The notes under the pieces were generated by a model, which saw only the letters and a list, made by a program, of their open reading frames with translations, searched no databases and had not been told where the DNA came from. 64,000 bases of DNA from Fistulifera solaris (lineage: Eukaryota > Bacillariophyta > Bacillariophyceae > Naviculales > Stauroneidaceae): the NCBI GenBank assembly GCA_030295235.1, contig AP026153.1, positions 434,001 through 498,000 on the forward strand. The letters run 5' to 3'. How positions within the stretch are numbered: the first letter of the stretch is position 1; every line of letters begins with the position of its first letter. The position numbers were made by a program, and so were the translations under genes. Below are positions 44,194 to 54,917 of the stretch, piece after piece.

Positions 44194-45591
44194 ATGAGAC
44201 GCGTATCCTCTCGACAACGCTTCGCTCTTTGGGATGGCTTTGCCGCTGTTTCGTTGGAGAGCGAGGGTGACGAGTATGAACACGAGATCATGGATGACGC
44301 CACGCTTAAGCGGAAGAGACTCGAGGTTCGTCAAACCGAAGAGCCGCAAGGGATAGCTCGAGTCATTCCTGCTTATGAGTGGGAAATTGATCGCTCGGAG
44401 GGTGCACCTCAAACCGACTTTCCTCTGAATATGCTCAACGATGATATCGCCGTGAGTGTCCTCGAATTCTGTGATTTACGATCCATTCGAGATGTGATGC
44501 AAGTCAATCACCGTTACCGCGAATTGATTACTTCCGAAAAGGCTGGATTGTTGTGGAAACACATTCTATGTCAGAAATGGCAGTGGCTTTGTCCGGAGAA
44601 TATGCGCTTTGTCGATTCACTGGGTCCCCCTACGACGCATGATGCTACGACCAATTTTGCTCTCATAATGACGCTAGCGGCCGCCGCGTCGCCCACTTGT
44701 ATTGATGAATCCTGCTTTGTTCCGACACGATGGGGTCAAGCGCTTCGTCGCATGCGCAACCGTCCGACGGATGATAATCAGTTAGAGCTAGAGACCGTGA
44801 CGGTGCACGATGGAGGCAACGCCGTTCGCTTCACTGGACTTGTCGGTATGGGTGATCGTTGCATTCGCTCCGATCATCCCTTGCCTCGTCCGGAGCGTAT
44901 CAACTCGAATACTATGTTTCTGGAAAGCCTCGAAGATCTTATTTTGCGCTATTCGCCGTTGCCGAAAGAACACGACGACCAGGTCGAAGAAGATTTACCC
45001 GAATGGAGGCCTTTTGTGTCACCATTCGTGACCAAAATGGAGGAGGGACGACCGGTGGTCAATTTGTCACCGCGGCTCATTTCCTATTTTGAGGTTTCCA
45101 TTATGAGTGCACCGGTAGATGAAACGACGAACCATGCCGCGCGTGTACTGCATCACGGCTTTTTTCGCTTTGAACAAGAGTGCACGGCTGTTGGGTTAGC
45201 AAACGAATACTTTGCTCTGCACTCTCGTATGCCGGGATGGGATTCTTGCTCGTACGGCTACCACGGAGACGATGGTGGCATTTTTCATAAAACCGGACAC
45301 ATGCTACGCGAGTACGGTCCCACATTTGGGGCTGGTGATGTCATTGGGTGCGGTATCGACTACCACAAACGCGCCATCTTTTACACTCACAATGGAAAGT
45401 TCTTGGGCTACGCTTTCACATCTCTGACGGATCACGAATTGGAGAAGGATTGGTATCCGGTCGTAGGTATCGATTCGAAGTCATTCATAAAGTGCAACTT
45501 TGGACAAACACCCTTCCTTTTTGATCTGGAAGCCATGATGGAAGAAAGTAGTTTTATTGTCCGCAAAACGATTATCGGATCCTTGCAGTAG
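44194..45591 (+). CDS. F-box plus SPRY protein, copy 3, 465 aa
   Basis: Intact plus-strand member. The F-box-like segment LNMLNDDIAVSVLEFCDLRS with VMQVNHRYRELITSE lies at about residues 82-116. The SPRY domain is at about 285-445: NLSPRLISYFEVSI, AVGLANEYFALHSRMPGWDS, YGYHGDDGGIFHKTGHM, YGPTFGAGDVIGCGIDYHKR, AIFYTHNGKFLGYAF and WYPVVGIDSKSFIKCNFG. It differs from copy 2 mainly in the N-terminal 70 residues and the central region, so the duplications are not recent. The cluster of three (two minus, one plus) has one copy damaged by two frame breaks. Substrate unknown. Confidence 0.83.
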   Translation: MRRVSSRQRFALWDGFAAVSLESEGDEYEHEIMDDATLKRKRLEVRQTEEPQGIARVIPAYEWEIDRSEGAPQTDFPLNMLNDDIAVSVLEFCDLRSIRDVMQVNHRYRELITSEKAGLLWKHILCQKWQWLCPENMRFVDSLGPPTTHDATTNFALIMTLAAAASPTCIDESCFVPTRWGQALRRMRNRPTDDNQLELETVTVHDGGNAVRFTGLVGMGDRCIRSDHPLPRPERINSNTMFLESLEDLILRYSPLPKEHDDQVEEDLPEWRPFVSPFVTKMEEGRPVVNLSPRLISYFEVSIMSAPVDETTNHAARVLHHGFFRFEQECTAVGLANEYFALHSRMPGWDSCSYGYHGDDGGIFHKTGHMLREYGPTFGAGDVIGCGIDYHKRAIFYTHNGKFLGYAFTSLTDHELEKDWYPVVGIDSKSFIKCNFGQTPFLFDLEAMMEESSFIVRKTIIGSLQ

Positions 45592-45963
45592 ACCGATGTG
45601 TGGCATCGCTTGCCGATGTATTGCTACATTATTTGTGAATAAATAATTACTTATTAGAAATAAAATAGCCGTATTTGACTATTATGTTTTGGTTCGTTCA
45701 TAAGTAAAGGATTGTGTTGGAGCTAAATAGTTCAAACTGCTTTCACAAAGGAGGGCTACATTTTTTAGGCTATTTTAGACTATAGAGGGGTGTGTTCGCT
45801 GTAGCTGCGGTCGACGCAAGGACGACCATGACAAGCGCTAAAAAACACCACCGCGCCTTTTTGCAAACATCACTTTGATAACAATAACGTATCACAATTT
45901 GTTGAAGCCATTTTCCTTTCTCTATCTCGCATTTATCAATTAGACGCATCATAACTAATCATA

Positions 45964-46924
45964 ATGTTCCGATTAAATAGGTTAAAAAGCCTGGCAACAA
46001 TCTTCAATCTTTTACTCGTCCTCGCTCCATTCACAACCGCTTCCGTCGGACGATCGTGGACGTTGTATCATGCCATCGTAGACGGAATAAGTGAACCAGA
46101 GTTTACCGTCCGTGGTCAAGTGACGTTATCTCTAAAAGACCCAAACGAAGTCTCGACGAAAAAAGACAAAAAATTGTCGGCCATCAAAGGCAAAGACACT
46201 GATTCACCATTCCGAGTCGAATTGCAGCACACGGAAGAGAAGATACCACCTGACTTCATGCAACAAATTCTGAAAGAAAATGCTTTTTATCAATTAAAAC
46301 TGGTACCCAATGATTCGCGCTCCGCTCCTTCGATCCTTTCTACGGTTCCCGCTTGTCAGTTGCGTCGAGCGAACTTTCGGTGAGTGTAATGCATGCTTGT
46401 TCTGTAGTTGCCGAGTCGGTTCTCAGTATTTTGTTTCTAACTTTGTCCATATCAATTTCAGCGATGAATTTGTCGTAACACTCGGATCTGACGCGCAAGC
46501 CATTAGTATGACATACATTCCACTCGTCTCGCCTCTGGCCCCCGCTTCGTGTAGCCACTACGAAGCAGCAGACCATGACAAGGATTTTGTCTTCCATTCC
46601 CGACTTTCCGCGGAAACTACCGTTCCGGGTATGACACTGAAGACGATTTTACCCGATTACCAGCCGCCCCCGGGATTGACCTTCCTCAAAGGAGCGCACC
46701 TTCACGTAAAGGAAGCGATGGGGGATCAAAAGCCGGGTCAAGAGCAAGATAATAGTTTCCCTTATGGTTTCATGAGGAGATACTGGTATATTTTGCTGCC
46801 GCTGTTTCTGATGAACTTTATGTCCGCCGGCCCTCCGCCAGAACAAGGTGGAGCAGAGGGTGCTAGCGAAGGCACGCCAACAGCCGGTGCTGGGGCTCCA
46901 AAGCGTCGAGGAAAACGTGATTAA
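45964..46924 (+). CDS. EMC10: ER membrane complex subunit 10 homologue, 292 aa
   Basis: EMC10 is a lumenal/membrane subunit of the complex that inserts transmembrane proteins into the ER. Signal peptide: LATIFNLLLVLAPFTTASVG. The beta-sandwich core follows (RSWTLYHAIVDGISEPEFTV, RGQVTLSL; PSILSTVPACQLRRANFRDE; FVVTLGSDAQAISMTYIPLV). A single transmembrane segment is near residues 240-258 (RYWYILLPLFLMNFMSAG), followed by a Gly/Ala-rich cytosolic tail ending in a basic patch. Intron 46380-46461 (82 bases, GTGAGT...TTCAG) splits the Arg codon of NFR and keeps the frame. The length fits animal and plant EMC10. Confidence 0.85.
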
Positions 46925-47552
46925 TGTAGAAATGGCGTATTTAGAGTTCAGTGTCTCTGATGTTGTTGTTTGGTGACTCGCCGTTTCACTAAATTTGCTT
47001 GTCCTCCGCGTAGACTTCATTACTCAAGTTTCGTGACTAAATCCAGTCCTGGATAAGGTTGGATACTGTATACTATATAGTCAAAGACCTACTACGTATA
47101 TTACGTATGCTTCATTCATTGTGAACGGTCAACGGCGAAATTCAAAGTACTTTTAGCTTATATAATCGATTGTACTATTCAGATTTTACAGGACTTCAAC
47201 GGATAGGTCACACCAACCGCCGATATAAAATAGTACTTCGAGGAATACGGCCGGCGTTCTATCAGGCAAAGTCAAAAGATCAAACCTTGAACCGACGTTA
47301 AAATTCTGCCTCGCCGTAGGCTCTACGTAGAAGTTTGTACTGAGAGGCAGAATTTTAACGTCCTTTCCTTACATTTCGTCCTCATCGCCTCCACACGCAG
47401 GTGACGACGATGAAAAAATCAGTTGGCTTTGCAATGAACGAAAGCCTTTCTTTCTTGTTTATCCGAGGAAACATTTTTGAATATAAAAAAGCAAGCTACT
47501 ACATCTTAATTTCCGCATTCGCTATAGAACATCGCCTTCGAGCTAACTGATC
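46925..47552. other. Intergenic with dispersed dyad repeat and long hairpin
   Basis: Contains a diverged dispersed-repeat copy at 47032-47083 (CGTGACT...CCAGTCCTGG then TATAGTC) and the long inverted repeat at 47294-47362. No gene is seen. Confidence 0.5.
47294..47362. repeat. Perfect 19-base inverted repeat, 31-base loop
   Basis: GACGTTAAAATTCTGCCTC at 47294-47312 is exactly complementary to GAGGCAGAATTTTAACGTC at 47344-47362. The loop includes the palindrome CTACGTAG. As RNA it would form a 19-pair stem. No obvious target-site duplication flanks it. Confidence 0.85.
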
Positions 47553-50500
47553 ATGCAGGAAGATTATTTTGAGTCAATTCATCCACCTGATTTGATTCAT
47601 TTCGATGGACGAAGGACGCCGGACTCTGCGTGCTCGTCTCTTTCCTCCCCCGAAAACTCACCGCTGCGTCGAAATCATCCAGACGATGTCATCTCGCCGT
47701 CTACGACTCGCACGGTGCTTCTTGTTCCGACAGGCTCGCAAATACCGTTGCCATTCGATGAGAATCAAAGAGAGGATGCTATGCAAATCGATGTTTTAAG
47801 TCAACAAAATGAAGCGGAGGAGGACGAACCGGGCCGAATCATCAATTGCGCGAGTCCTCGGAGTAATGCTTCGCAGAAGAGAATTTTGATCGACAATTCG
47901 AGGAAAAGAAAAGTGAAACACCGTATCCTCTTGATGAGAAGCGACATGCGACGGATTTAATTACCCCAGCTCATCTCAAAAAAAATGAAGATTTTGCGGA
48001 CCTTGCACTTGCACCGACGGATGAGAAAATGTCGAGTTCACTAATGCATTCGAGACCGAAGCTGCCCGCATTTTCAGAAATAAGGCAACACGGCGTAATC
48101 GAAAGCGTTGTTTCACCCAACAGCAAAGCAGGATCATTTGATGACGAACGCTTTGAGAATCCTTCCTTCACCCCAGATAAGAAAGAGGGGGAAGTCGCTT
48201 CTACTTCGATGTTTCAATCATTGGCGAATGCCACAATGTCTGCTGCCCTTCATATCGAAAACCTCATTCTAGGTCCATCCGATCCCCCTACCACACCCGA
48301 ACAACCGAGCTGGTATGCGGAAAACAAAGACACCCGAGAAAAAATATTCTCGACTATAGCGTCACCAGCTCATACAAACAGTATCGTGGATGAAACACTT
48401 AATACGAGCCAAGTTTGGAGCGAAGCTTTTTCATCACCGGACGTTTGGAATGCGGAAAAAGAATCGATGGCGAAGGGTAATACCAGTAGCGCACCGCAGA
48501 GTCCGCATGAATCGGTGGAATACACTCCCGCACATGTCTCTGCTGTGGTTCGACGATCGTTTGGGGCTGAAACAGGGACAGCTGCTTTGGACGAAGACGC
48601 ACCTGCGGACGAATCGGGACGGGTACTTTCTGGTAGCTTTCAGACGCCAGTGTCAATGAATGCTCCTGCCGACGAGTTGCGAACAGCTTATCGACGGCCG
48701 ATTGATCCTCCATCCGATGATCCAAAAGACGTTCGCGGAGATAATTACAAAATAGACCCGCCGTCAGAGCGGCAGAACGGCAACGCAATCCCGGGATTGC
48801 TGTGCAATCGCCTAATTTTGAACATGGAAGAACAAAATCAGTTTTGCCACATGAAGAAATTGACACCAGAAATATGGAAGAGGAGAAAACAAAGTCGACC
48901 TCGTTATTTACGGAGAGAGATCCGCCTCTTGACGAACGGAGACAAGACAAGAATTCTCCTAATAGACTCTCTGGGCATTGGGACATGCCGGACGACGAAC
49001 CCGCCGCGCTCATCCCAAAGAAAACACCGCAAATGTCTGAGACTGGACGGAATGATGCTAGAAACAGCTCACTAGAGCCCCCTGGAACACCGGGACCTAT
49101 ATTATCCCCTGGAAAATCGCACGATGAAGGAGAAGAGCCTCCTGAATTGAAGCGTGGAGTCGATTCCGCGTCTCCTATCCAGCATCATCGTCAAACTCAA
49201 CATATTGCTAGAGCAGATGATGGATATGCTTCGGATGGAACTGATAATCTCCTGGGCTCGTTGCAGGTGCTTATGGACGATCTCGACGATATGGCTCTGA
49301 AACGCAGCATTCGGACAAGAGGTGACCAGTCCACTTCTTTCCATTCATGCATATCTTCGGTGCGCGACGGTGTGAATGCCAGCATATTGTCGACGAGTGG
49401 TTACGGAAGTCCTTCTAAATCCGTTGATGCGCTGCAAGATGGGTTGCCTTTTCGGATCAACATGCTGAACAATGATCTTGGAATACCGGTAGGGGATGTC
49501 ATTATTTCACTGTTCAACGAAGAAGATGACGACAAACCTTGGGCTGCTCTAGTAAGCGAAGCAGTTTGGAGATGTCGCATTGTCCGAAGAAACTGCGATA
49601 CGAAATGGTTAAAAGGCAAACTGAAAAGACAGCGCGATTCATCTTGTTTAGAAAAGTCATCTAGTTTCGCATACTCGGGTGATCGACAGGTACTGGAGAG
49701 GACTATTCAAGAAGTCCAAGCAACTGCTATCCAGCATCTGAAGTATGATGAGTTAAGCGATGCTGTATTTCTCTACTCTGATATTCTGGACAGGTATACT
49801 TCTTATATTCCTGCGTTGCAAGCACTCCCTGATTCAAATCACAAGTTAAGACATCTGGGGGTGTACATTGGAATTGCGAAGTACAACCTTGGCATCATAA
49901 CGATGCTCCAGGGCGAGTTTGGAGTCGCTTGTAGCCTGTTCGAAAAGGCCGCAACGATGCTTTCTCACGAAGCGAGTATCGACCAGCTGGTAGGTTCTAC
50001 CCTTCGATGATATATTGAATATACATGCTCACAGTTGTTTCGATTTGTTTTTTCTTTATCAAGACTATACGAAGCAAAATCGCAATATGTCTGATTGCGC
50101 AGCACGAGTTTCAAAAGGCGCAAGGAATCCTTCGTGCAGTGTGCTTGCTTGCTCGCGAAAAAACAGGATCCCTTCCAGATCGCCGCCAGTTTGCGGAGGT
50201 TTTGAACAACCTCGCTTGTGTCAACTATCTTATGGATGAATACAGTGAAGCTTTTGTCGCGTTTACTCAGTCCTTGGATATTCAGCTTTCTTTATGCGAT
50301 GATGCTCTCTATTTAGGGTCAAAATTCTCTTCTCAGTCTAGTGCCATGAATGTCGCTGTAATGCGAGCTAATGTTGGATTTCTCGCTCTCGTTTCACGCG
50401 ACATTCCAACAGCCCGCATGGCATTTGAGTCTTCTTTGAAGGTAAGTTTAGAGTTGTGCCTACGCTCTTGCCTTTCTGTCCCTTTCTTGCCCTTGTGTCT

Positions 50501-50935
50501 TACGGTAACACTGTTAACCTTAGACTCAGGCATTGCTTTTGCGCGACGCTCACGCCAGTTTAGTATCCGCAATGGAACACTTAGCAATTATTCATCTTTT
50601 CGACGACGCGAGGGACAAAACATTACAGGTACGATTGGATTAAAGATCTTGTTGAACGCCTGAAACTTTTATCTGACGTCCTTGCAAAGCTTTTACGCAG
50701 AGCTCTCCACATGCAAATAGACGCTTTTGGTGCCGATGATCATCGCTGTATGCTGTCACGGAAGAAGATCAAATTGATAGAAAATGAAACTCTCACAGAT
50801 CGATTAGCCAAAGCTCTCGGCGCTGTGCCGCGTGCAAGAGATGGACCGAAAATGGTAGCCGAGCATTATCAAGGAGGAAAGACGATGGCTTCGTTTTGGT
50901 CATTATTGAGTCCGGAATCCCTTAATTCCCAGTAG
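47553..50935 (+). CDS. TPR-type protein, four exons, two frame breaks
   Basis: The N-terminal 600 residues or so are acidic, Ser/Pro-rich and probably disordered. The C-terminal part is a run of paired helices of TPR type: LRHLGVYIGIAKYNLGIITM; FEKAATMLSHEA; EVLNNLACVNYLMDEYSEAF; MRANVGFLALVSRDIPTARM; LLLRDAHASLVSAMEHLAII; LLRRALHMQIDAFGADDHRC. Such proteins are common in diatoms, with unknown partners. Introns: 49990-50063 (74 bases), 50442-50523 (82) and 50629-50689 (61); all preserve the frame, which validates the C-terminal model. In the first exon the frame is lost near 47884-47900 and near 48793-48795; each would be rejoined by one extra base (T and G runs). It has no internal stops otherwise. 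The relative at 37.5 kb has a similar lesion. Confidence 0.65.
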
Positions 50936-51024
50936 TAACAAAGACTCATTTTAATAGGCAGTTGATTTCTCAAGTCTCTTATTCAAAACATTCATGTCTT
51001 TGACTATTATAATACATGCTGCAA

Positions 51025-54000
51025 TTAGCTACTTATGAAAGCTGTGTTCGTGTGAAAATTTGTCACCTTCGTCAGCCGCGCCACTAAGAACTCCTCAGCT
51101 GATGAGAATTTATCACCATCAAAAACCCCAACAGACGAAATAAGCTGAGTGCCTTTCGTCTCGATCTTATTAACCTCATTATCTTGAGAACTATGTTTTC
51201 CGTCTTTCTTTGCTCCATTTTGAATGGGCACTGCTGGCAGAATGTCGGCGGAGCGCACAGCATGATGCGATTCGTTAACGGTACTATCGGCCGCTTCCAT
51301 TAAACCCGGGCCAATATCTGTCGTCAGCGCATCATCGACAGCCGTGCCGACCAAGGAACTTGATGTCTTCTTCGTTCTTAATTTCTTCTTCTTGATCTTT
51401 TTCCCCGCGATAGTATTAAGTGGCGTTTGTATCTCTTGTTCCGGTACGTCCGTCGGCAACTCCTCTTTCGCGATGACTTCTACCCTTTCTTTACTCAGAA
51501 TGCTGGACGAGTCGTGAGGTTGTTCATCTTTACTCATGTCGGGTGTATGTCCGATATCACTCGCTATTTGAGGTTGATCCGCTGTGCCTTCTGAAATATT
51601 TCTGTTGTCCGAAGGGGATCCATTCTCCTCAATAATGCTGATAGTCTCCAGCGAGAGGGTGGCTTCCTTTTGCCCGGTGATTTCTTTTTCTTATTCTTTT
51701 TCCCCGATGTACCATTGGTTGTCGCTTGGTGTTTTTCTTCTGACATAGTGAGAAGCAACTCCTGCTCAGCAACCACGGCTTGCCACTCCTTGTAGCGCTC
51801 GTCCATCCATCGATAAACAAGTCCTAAAAGAATGCTTTCAGCTCGAAAGCTACCATGCCCTCCAAGGCACGGGCTCTCAGACCGTCCTGTTTGCTGGAGT
51901 AGCAGTCCCTTTTTCAAAGGAAAAGGAAGCTCAATTGTACTAGCTAAAGCGAGCCAACTGTAGTCGTACTTGTCTGTTACCTTCCCATCGGACATCAAAC
52001 ATTCATTGCAGTGAAGTCTATTCGCCATTAGCGGGACGCAGCGCTGCCATAAATTTGACCGTAAATTCGCCAATTTCAAAACAACATCGCTGCAATCGAA
52101 GAAGCTCAGATCTTTAGTATAATCCGCCTTTAGTAGGTCATCGTGCAATCCTTGTACTTCAAGTAAAACAAGGCTCGAAGGGTTACCCGACTGAATAACA
52201 TCATCACGAGCGAAATGCTGCTCTGCAGAATTCAAAAGTTTTTCCACCATACCAGAAAGCACTTTTCGCCTCTGTTCATGTTCCAGTATCAACTTCTGGA
52301 TAGTACCTTGATGAATGGACTCCATCACCCACTTTGTTATCGCACGTACGACGGTCTCAAGCATTTCATCGAACGACAGTGTAGATCCTTTTCCTTTCCT
52401 TCTATTAACCTGCTGGTCCATCAAATGATCGCGGTACACAGATTGGGTGATCAAATAGCGAAACCAACTCACGTTCCAAGCTACGTCTTTTCCAAGTAAC
52501 GGGTCAAGCAGGTTTACTTGAGAGTCAAGATGCGTTTGGAATTGATCAATCAAGTGGTAAGTAATCCGGTACTTTGCTTGCACAAGTAGACGATATGCTT
52601 CTCGTACTTCAGCACTGCAATACATTGCCGGGATGGTTCCTTGAGCACTGGCCATTTCTTCTATCTTCTTCTCATAATTGACCGATTCGACAGAAATATC
52701 ATTCATGGCTTTGCTGTAGACATGCCAAAGTTCACGTAGCTTCACGAAGGCCTCATCGTTACTCGACTGGTCGGTCCGACGCTCTGCCTGCAAAGTGAGC
52801 CATGCTTTTCGCTCGTCGTCGGTAGCCTCGTCTCTGAGACTGCAGTCGGAACACGCATATCGCCGACTAAAGCTAGTCACTAAAATTACCTTCTGTGTGA
52901 CCTCCCACATGGTATCGAACACGTTGCGGATTAGCTCTTGACATGTCTCGTCTGTACTTTTCATAACAGCAAAAGAGCTCATTTCAATGTTACCCCCTGC
53001 ATCATGCATCGAAGTTTGCTCTTTGAATGTGGATATGGTGTCGTTGAGACGAAATGCCCATTCACAGAAAGAGGCCTCTCTTCGGTCGCTAAGCTGCCCT
53101 ACCCGATCCAAAATTTCTGTCACCACAGTTTGCGGTAGCACCTTATCCACGCAATCGAATCCGAGTAAATCATCCATCGACACAGCAGGTAACAGTAATC
53201 CATTCTCGAGTAAAAGATAAACCTTTCCCATTTCCACGGATTTGCCATGTGTTTTGAGTTACTTTCGTCCTGTGAGGATGCTGCCGAATAGTGCAATTCC
53301 CAAAGTCCGTCCAGTACATCTTTCGATTCAGAACCCCGCGACTGACTCGGAGCCATTGAATCTCGTACAAAGTACCAGCGTTCCTTTTCTTGACCCAATC
53401 CTTCTTCCAGTGCTACATAATCGAAATGAGCTTCGGCTCGGTCCTCCTCGATGCCTCCAAAATGCAAAATGAGCATCGAGTTCTTCATCAAGTTCTCTTG
53501 AACCGCTTTCCGACAAGAATCACACGCAATGTCATTGATAGCTTGCTGCAATTTATCGGGAAGAATTTGACACCGCATCTGTTTTTCGGTCATATATTGT
53601 AAAAAGAGTCGTAAAGACGATGCCGGGGGGCGATGAATGACCGGCAAGTTCTGAATTGACTTGGCAAGGAAATTGTGCAAAAGGCGTCGGCGACGTGAAT
53701 TGCGCTCCGGAGGTACATCTTCTTTCGAGTCCATGGAAGCTGCGACTGCTTGTGATACAATAACTTCGGTGCTTTCGACATCGTTCTCTTCAATCTCCTC
53801 TATTCTCTTTTCCTCACTACTAGCTTTCTTCTTTTTCTTCTTCTTTTTCCTCTTTTCGGTCGGACTATTAACGACTGACGCCGATGAAGCCAAGCCCTCT
53901 GTTTGCAAATAATGTCGGATGGCCGAAGCCAAGTTCGACTCCTCGGTGGGCTTGACAATCTCATCTTTGATTTCTTGCAACAGACGACAGCACGGTTGAT

Positions 54001-54076
54001 CGAACCGATTGTGCAACGTATCTAGTTTCTGTGGATTGCTTTTCGGCGTAGCAGCCTTTCGTGGAGGACGCGGCAT
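51025..54076 (-). CDS. Large unrecognised protein, about 1010 aa, two frame breaks
   Basis: I recognise no family. The N-terminus is basic, with a poly-lysine patch near residue 80 (KRKKKKKKKK). A cysteine pair (ACDSC) lies near residue 195, another (YACSDCS) near 420 and a third (LHCNECL) near 715, perhaps structural metal sites. The middle is long helical sequence (LMDQQVNRRKGKGSTLSFDE; ITKWVMESIHQGTIQKLILE; SILLGLVYRWMDERYKEWQA). The C-terminus has further lysine-rich patches (KKNKKKKSPG; GKKIKKKKLRTKK) and ends FSSAEEFLVARLTK. The frame shifts near 53252-53255 (A run of the mRNA) and 51673-51675 (G run), each one base short; both flanks read well. The start is ATG 54076. A nuclear or nucleolar role is a guess from the basic patches only. 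Confidence 0.6.
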
Positions 54077-54091
54077 GTTCAGTGTTTGCAA

Positions 54092-54917
54092 GGAAATGAA
54101 AGTAGAGCCTTAAGAGGTGCGTGTAGTCGAGTCCCTACAATTTGCTTTCTCAGCGAAACGGTCGCTTAACAGGGAAATGATGGCTTTCGCTGGGAGAACG
54201 GAAGAACGGCCTAGCTAATCTGATCAATTTAAGATGATTCCCGACAACCAGAACAAATCAATAGTAAGAATCGGAGATTGACTTGTCTCCTGTCGTTTAT
54301 TAATGTTTTGTTTTGTGTTGCGCTGAAATAATAACGCGAAAGAGTGGCGGTAAGATTTCGTGGTCTGTCCTTCCTACGAACACGACCAAACGGCAGCTCG
54401 CACGAAGTTCTACTCACCACTTAGATCCACACAGCTAGCCATTCATTTGGAATATTGTTTAATTGAGTGTAAGTTGGTTGTCGCCTGAACACAGAGTATT
54501 TCATTAGTAATTGCAACGCATCGATAGGGTACAGGACTGAAATGCAGGCATGTTGAGTCGTCGTCTTGCCAAGACCGCACTATTCGATTTCGGATAGTTT
54601 CACGACCTATTGGATCAACAAAACCAACTTTAACGCACATCATAGCTCTATTTGGAATCTATCATCGTACTTGTAATATAGTTATTGCCTAGAAACCAAA
54701 GTACAGTAATTGCAATCGCAACCTATCGATATAGGGTCCGGGACTGCATCTACAATGGAGGTGAGTCGTGAGTCAGTCTCCTAAACCAACACTTCGCGGT
54801 ATAGTCACTGAAAATCGATGCGACATGGATATCCGAAACGCAAAAAACTAGTGCGAAAAATCAAATTGTACCGTGATAAAAAGCAGCAACTAATAATAAT
54901 CAAGTTTCTTATGTATC
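54092..54917. other. Intergenic with duplicated repeat segment
   Basis: Two related segments, about 54503-54585 and 54706-54810, share AGTAATTGCAA, ATCGATA, GGGT and GGACTG in the same order; the second continues into a dispersed-repeat end (GAGTCAGTC, TAAACCAACACT, TATAGTCACTG). No gene is supported. Confidence 0.55.
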
